Shown piece after piece: positions 7,720-17,410 of a DNA stretch of 64,000 nt (its first letter is position 1; every line of letters begins with the position of its first letter). Under the pieces are notes generated by a model that had not been told where the DNA came from, ran no database searches, and was given only the letters and a program-made list of their open reading frames with translations. The stretch comes from Bacteroidota bacterium (lineage in GTDB: Bacteria > Bacteroidota > Ignavibacteria > UBA10030 > UBA6906). Both the position numbers and the translations under genes were made by a program. The stretch lies in assembly GCA_019637975.1 (NCBI GenBank), contig JAHBUR010000010.1, positions 1 through 64,000 of the forward strand, in the 5' to 3' direction.

Positions 7720-8739
7720 TTACAGTTGATATTCAATGATTTTCTTTGCCGGATCGAATCTATCGAGCTGGCTTAATCCTAATTTCTCCTCGGCAATTGC
7801 GAGCAGTTCCTTTTCATCCGGTGTGCCAGACGAATAAAATCTACCTGCAATCAGCATCGCTTCGAGCGGCGACAAGCCGACAAGCTCGCTTCCCGTTACT
7901 TCAACACCGAGTGTCGCGGCTTGCTTCTTCACTTCTTCAAAGGCAACATGCGGCGGCGTGATGTTGAAGTTGGTGAGATTAATCGAGACTTGCGCGATGT
8001 TGTGGGCTTCCAGCAGAACACCCATCGCCTTGACAGCCTTCAGGCTTCCCGGAATGCTCACCTTCTTGCCGTTGGCATCAAGCACGGGATTTCCCTTGTC
8101 ATCCTTCTTGATTCTTCCACTTTCGCGAATCCTAAGCGCTATTTCGTTGGCGATCTTTGTGTCGTTCGTGTTGAGATTGACATTGTATGCGATAAGAAAG
8201 ACTCGTGCACCCGTAACTGTCCCGCCCGATCTTGCATTGAACTCTGCCGGGCCGTAGTCAGGTTTCCAATCCGGGTCTTTCAACTTCTCCGCAAGGCCCT
8301 CATACTCTCCCTTTCTGATCGTTGAGAGATTGCGCCGCTCCGGGCGTGTTGCTGCCTCTTCATAGAGGTAGACGGGAATGCGCAACTCATCCCCCGCCCG
8401 TTTGCCAAACTCGTGCGCGAGCGCGACACAATCCTGCATCGTCACACCCTGCAGCGGGACGAACGGCACAACATCCGTAGCACCTAAACGCGGATGTTCG
8501 CCCTTATGCTGCGTCATATCAATCAACTCCGCCGCCTTCTTCGTTGCCTGAAACGCTGCTTCGACTGCAGAAGCGGGTTCACCGATGAATGTCACAACAG
8601 TCCTGTTGTAATCCTTGTCCGGCTCGGCGCTGATGAATTTCACATTCGGCACCTCAGTGATGGTTCCGGCAATCGCATTGATGATCTTCATGTTGTGCCC
8701 TTCGCTGAAGTTCGGGACACATTCTACCAATCGAGCCAT
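7720..8739 (-). CDS. ftcD: glutamate formimidoyltransferase
   Basis: 339 residues beginning MARLVECVPNFSEGHN, the hallmark N-terminus of formimidoyltransferases. Further family features are DxTQHKGEHPRLGATDVVPF (about 79-98), the catalytic-His region, and VFLIAYNVNLNT. It transfers the formimino group of N-formimino-L-glutamate to tetrahydrofolate, yielding glutamate and 5-formimino-THF, the step after imidazolonepropionase. The 60-residue segment around GRIKKDDKGNPVLDANGKK is a lysine-rich insertion also found in Bacteroidota-type enzymes. It is paired with fchA downstream and hutI upstream. Confidence 0.95.
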   Translation of the reverse strand: MARLVECVPNFSEGHNMKIINAIAGTITEVPNVKFISAEPDKDYNRTVVTFIGEPASAVEAAFQATKKAAELIDMTQHKGEHPRLGATDVVPFVPLQGVTMQDCVALAHEFGKRAGDELRIPVYLYEEAATRPERRNLSTIRKGEYEGLAEKLKDPDWKPDYGPAEFNARSGGTVTGARVFLIAYNVNLNTNDTKIANEIALRIRESGRIKKDDKGNPVLDANGKKVSIPGSLKAVKAMGVLLEAHNIAQVSINLTNFNITPPHVAFEEVKKQAATLGVEVTGSELVGLSPLEAMLIAGRFYSSGTPDEKELLAIAEEKLGLSQLDRFDPAKKIIEYQL

Positions 8740-8856
8740 CTATTTTCCTTTTTGTTGAAGAACAATTCTGCCACGAAGAGATAAAGGCTCAAGGGTTTCA
8801 CAAAGTGTTTTCTTCGTGAACCCTTTGAGTTCTTCAAGCCTTGCGGCAATTCGTTG

Positions 8857-10122
8857 TCAGAGTTCGAGGATTGTGCCATTCTTGATCGTGGTGACAATAT
8901 GATTCGTGCCGAAATGATACGCAAGATATTTCCAGTCCGGCACATCTGCAATTATCACGTCAGCGTTCTTCCCTACTTCAATACTGCCGACAGTCGACGA
9001 CATGTTCAGTGCCGCGGCAGCATTGAGTGTTGAAGCGACCAGCGTTTCTTCCGGCGTCATCTTCATCTGCGTGCAGGCAATCGTCATCATCATGGGCATG
9101 GAGTAGGACATGCACGAGCCGGGATTGAAGTCCGATGCAATTGCTACCGCGACACCGCCGTCAATCAGCTTGCGGGCAGGTGCGAAGCCGTGATTCAAGA
9201 AGAATGAAACGCCCGGCAGTAATGTACCCACAACTCCCGCTTCACGCAACGCCGTAATTCCTTCATCTGTAACATGTTCCAGATGATCGGCGGAAACGGC
9301 TCCAACGCGAGCAGCTAGCACGGCCCCGCCAAGGGGATTCAGCTCTTCGGCATGAACTTTCGGCAACATCCCCCATTTTTTCCCCTCATTCAGAATCCGC
9401 TCGGAGTCCTCAATCTCAAAATATCCTCTCTCGCAGAACACGTCGCAAAACATCGCAAGCTTCTTCTTGCCGACGTAGGGAATCATCTTCTCAAGAATAA
9501 CGTCAGCGTAAGCGCGTTTGTCCTGTTTGTACTCCGGCGGATAGGCGTGTGCTCCGATAAACGTCGACACAACCGTCATCATCTCTTCGTCTTTTAACTC
9601 GTTAATGGCTTCGAGCATCTTCACTTCGGAATCGAAGTCGAGGCCGTACCCGGATTTAATCTCGACGGTCGTCGTCCCGTGTTTCATCATGGCGTTCATG
9701 TAGGGCAAGGTATGCTTCTTCAACTCTTTCTTCGTTGCAGCACGAACGTGTGTAATAGTATTGAGAATGCCGCCACCTGCCTCCGCAATTTGCTGGTACG
9801 TCGCCCCTTGCGAGCGGAGTGCAAACTCGTGAGCACGATTTCCCGCAAACATCATGTGCGTGTGTGAATCCACAAATCCCGGCAGCACGACTTTTCCGCT
9901 TGCGTTAATCTCAGCAAAGCCGTCAGGCAACATTCGATTCCAATCCCTCATCTCTCCCACCCAGGAGATTTTCCCACTCTCACAAAGAACGCCTGAGTTA
10001 TTCAGAATTCCAAGCTCTCGCATCTCCGCACCAGCCTTCGTTCGAGCGCCGCGTGCAGCAACGGTAACAAGCTGGGAGATGTTTTTGATGAAGAGATTCA
10101 ATGAGTTCTTGCGATTCTGCAC
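8857..10122 (-). CDS. hutI: imidazolonepropionase
   Basis: 421 residues of amidohydrolase fold. The metal-binding DSHTHMMF lies at 85-92 (His87, His89), with EIKSGYGLDFDSEVKML, FIGAHAYPPEY, AHxEELNPLGG (KVHAEELNPLGGA) and ASDFNPGS following in order, all conserved in HutI. It hydrolyses 4-imidazolone-5-propionate to N-formimino-L-glutamate. The gap of about 117 bp to ftcD contains an imperfect inverted repeat (8788-8829) without a T-tract. With ftcD, fchA and hutU it supplies all steps after urocanate; histidine ammonia-lyase is not in the window. Confidence 0.95.
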   Translation of the reverse strand: MQNRKNSLNLFIKNISQLVTVAARGARTKAGAEMRELGILNNSGVLCESGKISWVGEMRDWNRMLPDGFAEINASGKVVLPGFVDSHTHMMFAGNRAHEFALRSQGATYQQIAEAGGGILNTITHVRAATKKELKKHTLPYMNAMMKHGTTTVEIKSGYGLDFDSEVKMLEAINELKDEEMMTVVSTFIGAHAYPPEYKQDKRAYADVILEKMIPYVGKKKLAMFCDVFCERGYFEIEDSERILNEGKKWGMLPKVHAEELNPLGGAVLAARVGAVSADHLEHVTDEGITALREAGVVGTLLPGVSFFLNHGFAPARKLIDGGVAVAIASDFNPGSCMSYSMPMMMTIACTQMKMTPEETLVASTLNAAAALNMSSTVGSIEVGKNADVIIADVPDWKYLAYHFGTNHIVTTIKNGTILEL

Positions 10123-10212
10123 AAGGTTGGATTCGATGCCATCTCAAGATATGAAAAGGGCAAAGTACCTGCAAGAATTGAGAATTGGAGTGCTTTGGTA
10201 TAGAAGGGAGAG

Positions 10213-11349
10213 CTATCGTTTCTGCTGAAGCTGACGGGAAATTGACGCAGAAAGCCTTGGCAGGTTGTCATCCCGCTCCGCAAGCTGAATGTAGTTCAGA
10301 TAAAACGCATCCGCTCCATTGGCAACGGTCGCCGTCAACGCGGCCCGCCCGAGCTTCTGGTCAATCGTGCGGGCGATGAACATGCCGGTGATGGCACCAT
10401 AACTTTGCCAGTATTCGGATGTATTGGATGTGCTGATGAGGTAATGCGCCCGTTGCGGTGAGATGCGGGAAGAGAGCAACTCCTCCGCACTTCTATTGAA
10501 CTCGGCAAATGAAGCCGCAATCTTCTGATCCCAGTCCTGAGGGAGATACCCTCCGCTGCGCTGCTCGAACGTGAGGTAATGCGCAATCCCCTCGTTGTGT
10601 GTCAGGTCGAGGAGGCGGTCAAGGTAGGTTCGCCGGGCTGAGTAATATTCCTGCCACACAGGCGAAGCATCCTTGTACACGCCGAATGCCGCATGGAACA
10701 CCTCGTGCGCCACAACACTCAACACACCAATGAATCTCTCGTCTGCATTTCTCCCGTACTTGACGCCTTTGGCAAGATTGATAACAATCGTCAACTCCCC
10801 TTCTCCCTCACCGACAAAGCGCGGCACATCGCCCTCCCACACAACACGACGAACGTACGCATCAATGTTGTTGTGGCCGAAGGCAACGACAAACATCGGA
10901 ATTGTTGTACTGACTTTTGCATTTGCCGGAAAGAGTTGTTCAACCGTTGCAGCAACGCGTTGGCTGAAATTACGCCGCTTGATAGTGGTAAGAAGTTCTT
11001 TGATGGAGGCAACATTTTCCTTCGCTTCTTTCAGGCGAAAGACGTCGTCCGCTTCGGTCTGTCCGAACTTAATGCCGTCGAGACTCGCTTCAAGCCGTTC
11101 GGAGGAAAGGCGCCGTCTCGCAAGATCAGCAGTCGTGGCAAGCGCAATTTGACTCCCCCGAAGCGGGACAATCTCACGTCCGCTTCCCGACAATCCCTCA
11201 TACAGACCGATACATTTGTCGGCTGATTCGTAATTGATGTTGAGCCTGACGTTGAAATGCGGATTGGTTTGGGCAAACGCAGAAAATGGCAAGAAGAAAA
11301 CTGAAACGAGAACAATGAATGCGGGCCATGATACAATCCTCCATCTCAT
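10213..11349 (-). CDS. exported HExxH metallopeptidase-like protein (DUF5700-like)
   Basis: About 378 residues from the ATG at 11349 (MRWRIVSW), which gives a proper signal peptide ending SAFAQ; the longer frame to 11397 overlaps the phosphatase gene. The zinc-peptidase motif VVAHEVFHAAFG lies near the middle, followed by a plausible third-ligand region NEGIAHYLTFEQ about 40 residues later. This arrangement resembles the DUF5700 putative zinc-dependent peptidases. It is predicted to be periplasmic or surface-exposed. The substrate is unknown. It follows the SpoIIE-type phosphatase gene closely, so may share its transcript. Confidence 0.7.
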   Translation of the reverse strand: MRWRIVSWPAFIVLVSVFFLPFSAFAQTNPHFNVRLNINYESADKCIGLYEGLSGSGREIVPLRGSQIALATTADLARRRLSSERLEASLDGIKFGQTEADDVFRLKEAKENVASIKELLTTIKRRNFSQRVAATVEQLFPANAKVSTTIPMFVVAFGHNNIDAYVRRVVWEGDVPRFVGEGEGELTIVINLAKGVKYGRNADERFIGVLSVVAHEVFHAAFGVYKDASPVWQEYYSARRTYLDRLLDLTHNEGIAHYLTFEQRSGGYLPQDWDQKIAASFAEFNRSAEELLSSRISPQRAHYLISTSNTSEYWQSYGAITGMFIARTIDQKLGRAALTATVANGADAFYLNYIQLAERDDNLPRLSASISRQLQQKR

Positions 11350-11393
11350 CCAATACCCACACACTTCCAAAAACCCTCCAACTCTTTGAACTC

Positions 11394-12764
11394 TCAACTC
11401 GACACCACCTTCACGACAACCATCGTCATGTCATCATGCTGCGCGACGGGACCGGTATGCTGTTCGATGGCAGATTTGATATAATCAAGGATTTGTTGAG
11501 ACGAGAGGCGTGGTGTATCCATGTTGCGAAGAGTTTTCTCCATACGTTCCGTCCCGAATTGTTCGCCGGGAGCGTTCATTGCTTCCGTAAAACCATCGGT
11601 CATAAGAAGAAGCAGATCGCCGGAATTCAATTGCAGTGTTCTCTCGTTGTACTCAGTTTCGGCAACCATGCCGAGCGGGAACTTCACACCGGCAGAATCG
11701 AGCCATTCCACCGACCCGTTTGACTTGAGCAGCGGCTTTGTTTGTCCGGCATTGGCAAACGTAACAGTTCGCTTGCTTACATCCATCATGGCAAGAAGGA
11801 ACGCGACAAAATGTCCACGCTTGCTGTGCGTGTACACGGCTTTGTTGAGGTTGGTAAGAATTCCGGCGGGTGACTCCGTTTGTTTCACCTCGCTGGCAAA
11901 TGCGCCGCTGGTAAACACCGCGCTCATCGCCGCCTGCATTCCCTTCCCGGAAACATCAAACACGCTGACGCAGAACTGCGACGAGTCTTCGTTCATGCAC
12001 GCATAGTCAAAATGATCACCGCCGACTTCCTGGGCCGGAATCGAAAGTCCCGCAATATCAAAGCCCTCCACCTTCGGGTGTTCCTTCGGCATCAACGCTA
12101 CCTGCACGTCGTGCGCAAGTTTGAGCTCTGTTTTGAGAGATTCCTTCTCACCGCGTTCACGCGACATCACCCACGCGAGCAGATTCACCGCGCCAAGAAT
12201 CAGCGAACCGCACAGAATCAACCCGACAAGTCCCTGCCCGATGCCGAAGAATATTGCCCCGATACTAATGGCAATGAGCGTATAGGAAATAACAACAAGG
12301 CGACGCATATCAAGTGGAATGTCCTGATAAATCTCATCACTCCACAATAAAGAAAAAACCAACGCATCGAACAGCTTCGTCGTGTCAACGGGTGCTTCCA
12401 TTTTGCGACGGTATTCTTCTTTCTTCTGCGCGATGGCCCGCTTGATCCGATCCCACATGAGATAGACGACACCGGCTATAAAGCAATCTGTCCCGAGTCT
12501 GCTCCAGTTTTGTGTGTTTGCTCCTTCGGCGATCGCGCCAAGAAATTCAAACACAATCAACAACTTGATAACGACGATGAGGAATTTCTTGAACTTGACG
12601 GGATTGATGCCGGACGGCTCGTTGATGCGGCGGGGAACATCCTTGATGGAGCCGTTTCTGAACGAATCCCTCACGGATGTAGCGGTTTCACGCAACGTGG
12701 AGCCTATGTCGTTGGCTTCCTTGCGGGCTGCTTCCAGAACGTTATCAATTTCCTGACGAACCAT
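11394..12764 (-). CDS. membrane-linked PP2C/SpoIIE-type serine phosphatase
   Basis: 456 residues. The C-terminal half carries the PPM phosphatase metal motifs: EVGGDHFDY, VFDVSGKGMQAAM, LLLMTDGFTEA and QHDDMTMVVV. The N-terminal half has an amphipathic helix, one hydrophobic segment (FLIVVIKLLIVFEFLGAIA), a basic linker and a cluster of further hydrophobic segments (VISYTLIAISIGAIFFGIG, LVGLILCGSLILGAVNLLAW). Such RsbU-like phosphatases usually dephosphorylate anti-sigma-factor antagonists; no STAS-domain or kinase partner is nearby, so the target is unknown. The segment GEKESLKTELKLAHDVQVALMP is the usual linker helix before the phosphatase domain. Confidence 0.88.
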   Translation of the reverse strand: MVRQEIDNVLEAARKEANDIGSTLRETATSVRDSFRNGSIKDVPRRINEPSGINPVKFKKFLIVVIKLLIVFEFLGAIAEGANTQNWSRLGTDCFIAGVVYLMWDRIKRAIAQKKEEYRRKMEAPVDTTKLFDALVFSLLWSDEIYQDIPLDMRRLVVISYTLIAISIGAIFFGIGQGLVGLILCGSLILGAVNLLAWVMSRERGEKESLKTELKLAHDVQVALMPKEHPKVEGFDIAGLSIPAQEVGGDHFDYACMNEDSSQFCVSVFDVSGKGMQAAMSAVFTSGAFASEVKQTESPAGILTNLNKAVYTHSKRGHFVAFLLAMMDVSKRTVTFANAGQTKPLLKSNGSVEWLDSAGVKFPLGMVAETEYNERTLQLNSGDLLLLMTDGFTEAMNAPGEQFGTERMEKTLRNMDTPRLSSQQILDYIKSAIEQHTGPVAQHDDMTMVVVKVVSS

Positions 12765-12776
12765 CTGCTGAGAATA

Positions 12777-13022
12777 TTACTTGTGTTCAGTTTGTACGTA
12801 GCCGCTGCACTTCAATACCGGCAACCGGGGGTACTTCGGAAATTGCGGATTGGTACGCGAGAGACTGCAACGATAGAACAGGCTGCCCTTGCTGCTTTCG
12901 ATGATATCGACGTGCGCGCAACTCGCGCACAGACCAATACGGCTAAACGGGTTGTTTGTTTCTTTCGATGTCACAAGCAGGCGATAGTCGCAGCACACTA
13001 CGCTTTGGGGGCAGATTGCCAC
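12777..13022 (-). CDS. small Cys-rich conserved protein
   Basis: Up to 81 residues; the start is uncertain because the first codons overlap the VOC gene by 25 bp. The core LCASCAHVDIIES, then GSLFYRCSLSR, then FPKYPRLPVLKCSGY matches a widespread tiny family with two pairs of cysteines (CxxC...C...C) and a conserved YPRLPVxxC motif. This suggests a small zinc-binding knuckle. Function unknown. It lies 12 bp upstream of the SpoIIE-type phosphatase on the same strand. Confidence 0.65.
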   Translation of the reverse strand: MAICPQSVVCCDYRLLVTSKETNNPFSRIGLCASCAHVDIIESSKGSLFYRCSLSRTNPQFPKYPRLPVLKCSGYVQTEHK

Positions 13023-13354
13023 AACGCAAGCCGGCAGCCATCAGGGGTTTCGAATACACCATACCATCCCATACCCTCCACCTCCGTCTTCTTTTCTACG
13101 ATCTTACCTTTCGCCTTCTTGATCTCCTTCAGTTTTGCGGCAACATCGTCCACTTCGATGTAGACGATTGTCTGGGGGCGTTTTGGCATTTTCTTGACTA
13201 ACTCGAATCCGCCGTTTGGGTGGCCTCCGGTGTGAAAGAGTGTGTACTTCAGTTCGGGATGATCGGTGAACGTCCAGCCGAAGACAGTGCCGAAGAACTT
13301 CTTCGCTTTCTTGATGTTGGTGGTCGGAATTTCTACGTGACCGAAACGATGCAT
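12998..13354 (-). CDS. VOC (glyoxalase/bleomycin-resistance fold) protein
   Basis: 118 residues, the size of a single VOC domain. MHRFGHVEIPTTNIKKAKKF at the N-terminus and a second beta-alpha-beta unit around TIVYIEVDDVAAKLKEIKK show the paired modules; EVEGMGWYGVFETPDG and RLALWQ close the fold. His6, Glu8 and a late Glu are candidate metal or substrate ligands. Reaction unknown. It ends inside the start region of the small Cys-rich protein and lies downstream of hutU. Confidence 0.85.
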   Translation of the reverse strand: MHRFGHVEIPTTNIKKAKKFFGTVFGWTFTDHPELKYTLFHTGGHPNGGFELVKKMPKRPQTIVYIEVDDVAAKLKEIKKAKGKIVEKKTEVEGMGWYGVFETPDGCRLALWQSAPKA

Positions 13355-13410
13355 GGGGAGCCTCCTGTTGATTAGAATATCTGAACTAATTCAAGCTTAT
13401 CGGATTCAAC

Positions 13411-15087
13411 CTATTCCATCATGGGCACTTTCACACCAAACTTCTTTGCATTATCCAGCGCCCGTTCATATCCTGCGTCCGCATGGCGCACGATACCCAT
13501 ACCGGGATCGTACGTCAATACGCGTTGCAGCCGCGCTTCCGCTTCCTTCGTCCCGTCGGCAACGACAACCATTCCTGCATGAATCGAAAGTCCCATCCCC
13601 ACACCGCCGCCGTGATGCACGCTCACCCAGCTTGCACCGCCGGTTGCGTTGAGCAGCGCGTTAAGAACCGGCCAATCAGCAATGGCGTCACTGCCATCTT
13701 TCATCTTCTCTGTTTCCCGGTTGGGAGAAGCAACGGAGCCGCAATCAAGATGGTCGCGGCCTATCACGATCGGCGCCTTTACTTCGCCGCGGGCAACAAG
13801 ATCATTGAAGATTTTTCCCATCTTCGCTCGCTCGCCGTACCCAAGCCAGCATATGCGGGAGGGAAGGCCTTGGAAGTGAACCTGCTTTTGCGCCTTCTCA
13901 ATCCACCGACACAGCGGCTTATTGTCGGGAAAGGTTTCCATGACTGCCCTATCGGTTCGGTGGATATCTTCGGGGTCGCCGGACAAAGCCGCCCACCGGA
14001 ACGGCCCTTTGCCATCGCAAAAAAGGGGACGAATGTACTCCGGCACGAAGCCGGGAATGTCAAACGCATTCTTGAGTCCGTTGGCAAACGCTTCACCGCG
14101 GATATTGTTGCCGTAGTCGAACGTTACAGCGCCGCGCTTCTGCAAACCAAGCATCGCTTCAACATGCTCGACAATCGATTGTTGCGCGAGCTTCACGTAG
14201 CGTTGCGGATTTGATTTTCTGAGATCGAGAGCTTCTTCATACCTCATATGGGCGGGAACGTAGCCGTTCAGCGTGTCATGCGCTGAAGTCTGATCCGTCA
14301 AGACATCGATGTCGATTTTTCGTTCATACAACTCACGAAGCACTTCGGCCGCATTGCCTAGCAGCGCGACGGATTTTGCCTGCTTCAGAGCTTTTGCCGT
14401 TTGCAGTGTCAGAAGCGCCTCGTCCAGCGATTCCGACATCTCATCAACATACCCCGTCTTGAGACGTTTCTCGATGCGTGAGCGGTCGACTTCGATGGCC
14501 AGACACGCTGCGCCGTTCATTGTCGCCGCAAGTGGCTGAGCGCCGCCCATTCCGCCGAGACCCGCTGTCACAAGAAGCTTTCCGGCAAGCGTTCCGTCGA
14601 AATACTTGTCCGCACACGCGGCAAACGTTTCGTACGTTCCCTGCAAAATCCCCTGCGTGCCGATGTAAATCCAGCTTCCGGCAGTCATTTGCCCGTACAT
14701 TGTAAGCCCGAGCGCCTCAAGGCGACGGAACTCATCCCACGTAGCCCATTGGGGAACGAGCATGGAATTGGAGATGAGAACACGCGGCGCATTCTCATGC
14801 GTGCGGAAAACGCCAACGGGCTTTCCGGATTGAATGAGCAGCGTTTCGTCATTTTCCAAACTCTTCAGGCTCTTTACGATTGCATCAAAACAATCCCAGT
14901 TGCGCGCGGCCTTGCCGACGCCGCCGTACACAATGAGTTGTTCAGGTCTCTCAGCAACGTCGGGATCAAGATTGTTCATCAGCATCCGCAGGGCGGCTTC
15001 TTGAATCCAGCCTTTACAGGAAAGCGTAGTGCCACGCGGTGCTCGGATTGTTCTTTTGCTTTCAGTGACGTGTTCTACTTCTGTCAT
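13411..15087 (-). CDS. hutU: urocanate hydratase
   Basis: About 558 residues if translated from the ATG at 15087 ([10 protein letters not shown]), which places the conserved IRAPRG box at the same distance from the start as in known HutU; the frame extends to 15138. Further signatures are [63 protein letters not shown] (NAD-binding glycine-rich region), [11 protein letters not shown] with the catalytic cysteine, and [11 protein letters not shown]. It converts urocanate to 4-imidazolone-5-propionate with tightly bound NAD+. It precedes the VOC, Cys-rich, phosphatase and peptidase genes that separate it from hutI. Confidence 0.96.
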   Translation of the reverse strand: MTEVEHVTESKRTIRAPRGTTLSCKGWIQEAALRMLMNNLDPDVAERPEQLIVYGGVGKAARNWDCFDAIVKSLKSLENDETLLIQSGKPVGVFRTHENAPRVLISNSMLVPQWATWDEFRRLEALGLTMYGQMTAGSWIYIGTQGILQGTYETFAACADKYFDGTLAGKLLVTAGLGGMGGAQPLAATMNGAACLAIEVDRSRIEKRLKTGYVDEMSESLDEALLTLQTAKALKQAKSVALLGNAAEVLRELYERKIDIDVLTDQTSAHDTLNGYVPAHMRYEEALDLRKSNPQRYVKLAQQSIVEHVEAMLGLQKRGAVTFDYGNNIRGEAFANGLKNAFDIPGFVPEYIRPLFCDGKGPFRWAALSGDPEDIHRTDRAVMETFPDNKPLCRWIEKAQKQVHFQGLPSRICWLGYGERAKMGKIFNDLVARGEVKAPIVIGRDHLDCGSVASPNRETEKMKDGSDAIADWPVLNALLNATGGASWVSVHHGGGVGMGLSIHAGMVVVADGTKEAEARLQRVLTYDPGMGIVRHADAGYERALDNAKKFGVKVPMME

Positions 15088-15173
15088 CATAGTATCCACA
15101 TAGTCATCATTAGTAATAGAAAGATCCATGAATATCAATTGACTGAAATCTTCATCAATACCAATAATCCCTT

Positions 15174-15656
15174 CTACAACTTGTATCCGATCTTCCTCAG
15201 CAGTTCTTTCCTTTTCACGATATCTTCATCCGTCTCAATACCCTTTGTCTTCACGCCATCAATCACGCCGAGAATTCCTCTCCCTTCTTGTGTTTCAGCG
15301 ATAATAACTTGAGTGGGATTTGCTGTAGCACAATAGATACGGCAGACTTCATGCACGTTCTTGATGGTGTTGAGAATGTTGATAGGAAACCCGCTTTCCA
15401 GCATGATGATGAAGGTATGTCCGGCAGCAAGGTTCATTGCGTTCTTCTGCGCAAGCTCGATCAGTTTTTGATCATTCCCTGCAAAACGAACAAGCGCCGG
15501 TCCCGACGCTTCACAAAAGGCAATACCGAACTTCATAGCCGGATTTGTTTGCACAATCGCCTCGTAGAGATCTTCCACGGTTTTGATAAAATGGGAATGA
15601 CCGAGGATGAAATTCATATCCTCCGGTTTTTCCACAGCTACAATGGTCAGTTCCAT
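15174..15656 (-). CDS. adenosine-specific kinase (DUF355 family)
   Basis: 160 residues, full length for this family. [63 protein letters not shown] and GVIDG are the conserved blocks of the adenosine-specific kinase family first described from thermophilic archaea and bacteria. It would phosphorylate adenosine to AMP. Its position near adenosine deaminase (add) and the SurE nucleotidase suggests a local purine-salvage group. The gap to sixA upstream is 6 bp, so the pair is probably co-transcribed. Confidence 0.85.
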   Translation of the reverse strand: MELTIVAVEKPEDMNFILGHSHFIKTVEDLYEAIVQTNPAMKFGIAFCEASGPALVRFAGNDQKLIELAQKNAMNLAAGHTFIIMLESGFPINILNTIKNVHEVCRIYCATANPTQVIIAETQEGRGILGVIDGVKTKGIETDEDIVKRKELLRKIGYKL

Positions 15657-15662
15657 GGCACA

Positions 15663-16154
15663 TCAGAGAGCAAAGTTTAACAACTTGACAACTTCCGGTG
15701 TCACCAGCCAACGCAATTGCCCCTCTCCCGTCAATTGCAGATGAACACATGCAATGGCTGCTGTTTCCATCGCCACGGTGGCTGCTTGGTTCGGCGACAC
15801 AAGATAGGAGATGAACATACTGACGTCGGGCTGATGCCCGATGAGAACGATACCTGCAGTCCCCGACATCGGTGCGATCTCTTCATACAATGATCGCGGA
15901 CTGAACCCCGGCTCAAGGTTTGGCGATGTTGCCGCTTCGCGTTTCAGTTCACGCCCGAAGATCTCGCCTGTTTCCACTGCGCGCACGAGGGGGCTTGTTA
16001 GTACTGCCTGAATATCAATATCAAGATGCGCGAGCATGCGTGCCATCATCGTGGCGTCGGACCGGCCACGCTCGCTCAGCGTCCGGTCAAAATCGCTGCG
16101 AATATCCCCCCCGACCGACACTGCGTCCGCATGGCGTACAATGTAGAGTTTCAC
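15663..16154 (-). CDS. sixA: SixA-type phosphohistidine phosphatase
   Basis: 163 residues of the short histidine-phosphatase branch. KLYIVRHADA at the N-terminus carries the catalytic RH motif, with the second His in VLIGHQPDVS and a supporting Arg in TSPLVRAVETGEIF. SixA dephosphorylates phosphohistidine on histidine-phosphotransfer domains or the NPr/HPr proteins; no such partner is in the window. The stop is 6 bp from the adenosine-specific kinase start. The assignment to SixA rather than another short phosphatase rests on length and the LSERGRSDA segment. Confidence 0.85.
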   Translation of the reverse strand: MKLYIVRHADAVSVGGDIRSDFDRTLSERGRSDATMMARMLAHLDIDIQAVLTSPLVRAVETGEIFGRELKREAATSPNLEPGFSPRSLYEEIAPMSGTAGIVLIGHQPDVSMFISYLVSPNQAATVAMETAAIACVHLQLTGEGQLRWLVTPEVVKLLNFAL

Positions 16155-16199
16155 GGCGTTCCCCTGTTGAGTGGATTGACGTTACTGAGAAAGAACGAT

Positions 16200-17297
16200 T
16201 CAGGCCTTCTTGCGCGTAGCAGATTTGCGCGCCTTCGCGTATCCCGGCTTGATAACATCGTAGATGATCCGGATACGACGATTGTACGGAATGAATGCGC
16301 TTTTCATTGAGTTGATCGTAATCTTTTCCAGTTCATTCAGTCCGAGTTTGAACACGCGATGGGCAATACCAAGTTCCTTCGACATCGTGGTGTCACTCAT
16401 CAGCCGGTCGTCGGTGTTGAGCGTAACACGAAACTTATAGCGGTAGAGTATGCCGAACGGATGCTCTTCAAGTGATTTGACCGCCCCGGTATCAACATTG
16501 CTTGTCAGGCAGATTTCCAACGGAATACGCTTGTCGAGAATATATTGTGCAAGATATCCCATCTTGACGATTTTGGTCGGATCCTTCTTGTCGAGTCCGA
16601 TATCCTCGATAAGCCGTGTTGCGTGCCCGATACGGTGCGCGCCGCACCATTGAATTGCCTGCCAGATGCTTTCCTTGCCGAACGCTTCTCCCGCATGAAT
16701 TGTAATGTTGAAATTCTCACGCTGGATGTAATGGAAAGCATCGACATGCTTCTTCGGCGGAAATCCGCCTTCTTCGCCGGCGAGATCGAATGCAACAACG
16801 CCGCGTTCCCTGTAATCAACCGCAAGCTCCGCCATTTCCTGGGAGAGATGCATGTTTCGCATCGCGCAGATGATCAATCCATATTCCACCCCAAAATCCC
16901 TTTTCCCCCGCTCCAAACCCTTGAGTACTGCGTTGACGACTTCGTCCCAATGCAGGCCATTGTCCGTGTGAAACACGGGGGCAAAGCGGGTTTCAACGTA
17001 CACAACGCCGTCGTCACGCATATCTTCCATCATTTCGTACGCAACGCGCTCAAGCGCCTCTTCCGTTTGCATTACGCCGCAGGTGTGTGCAAAGCCCTCA
17101 AGGTACAACGGTAAACTGCCGCGTTGTGCGCCGCGATGAAACCATTGCGCCAAATCGCCGGCGTTCTTTGTGGGCAGTTTAGTGTAACCCGAGTCGTTGG
17201 CAAGCTCGATGATTGTTTGAGGACGAACTCCTCCATCAAGATGGTCGTGGAGCAAAACCTTGGGCAGCGTGCGTATGAATTTATCAGAGAGTTTCAT
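16200..17297 (-). CDS. add: adenosine deaminase
   Basis: 365 residues. Metal-ligand and catalytic motifs of the adenosine/AMP deaminase family appear in order: LLHDHLDGG (HxH zinc site), ITIHAGE, HRIGHATRL, CLTSNVDTGAV and TLNTDDRLMS. It deaminates adenosine to inosine. It is slightly longer than the bacterial average and has a Lys/Arg-rich C-terminal tail (KARKSATRKKA). Together with the adenosine-specific kinase and SurE it forms a nucleoside-handling neighbourhood. Adenine deaminase specificity cannot be excluded from sequence alone. Confidence 0.9.
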   Translation of the reverse strand: MKLSDKFIRTLPKVLLHDHLDGGVRPQTIIELANDSGYTKLPTKNAGDLAQWFHRGAQRGSLPLYLEGFAHTCGVMQTEEALERVAYEMMEDMRDDGVVYVETRFAPVFHTDNGLHWDEVVNAVLKGLERGKRDFGVEYGLIICAMRNMHLSQEMAELAVDYRERGVVAFDLAGEEGGFPPKKHVDAFHYIQRENFNITIHAGEAFGKESIWQAIQWCGAHRIGHATRLIEDIGLDKKDPTKIVKMGYLAQYILDKRIPLEICLTSNVDTGAVKSLEEHPFGILYRYKFRVTLNTDDRLMSDTTMSKELGIAHRVFKLGLNELEKITINSMKSAFIPYNRRIRIIYDVIKPGYAKARKSATRKKA

Positions 17298-17410
17298 GGT
17301 GTTGTGATGTCGAAAACGGATTGGACTTTAGATCAAGGTAACGAGATGAGGGCTGAAAATCAACGAGGCGAAAATGCGGAGCAGCGAATGAGGAAACCGG
17401 AATAACGAAT

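Noticed and set aside
8788-8829. Inverted repeat between hutI and ftcD as a terminator
   Set aside because: Arms are imperfect, no T-tract follows on the minus strand, and ftcD continues the pathway; perhaps a local repeat only.
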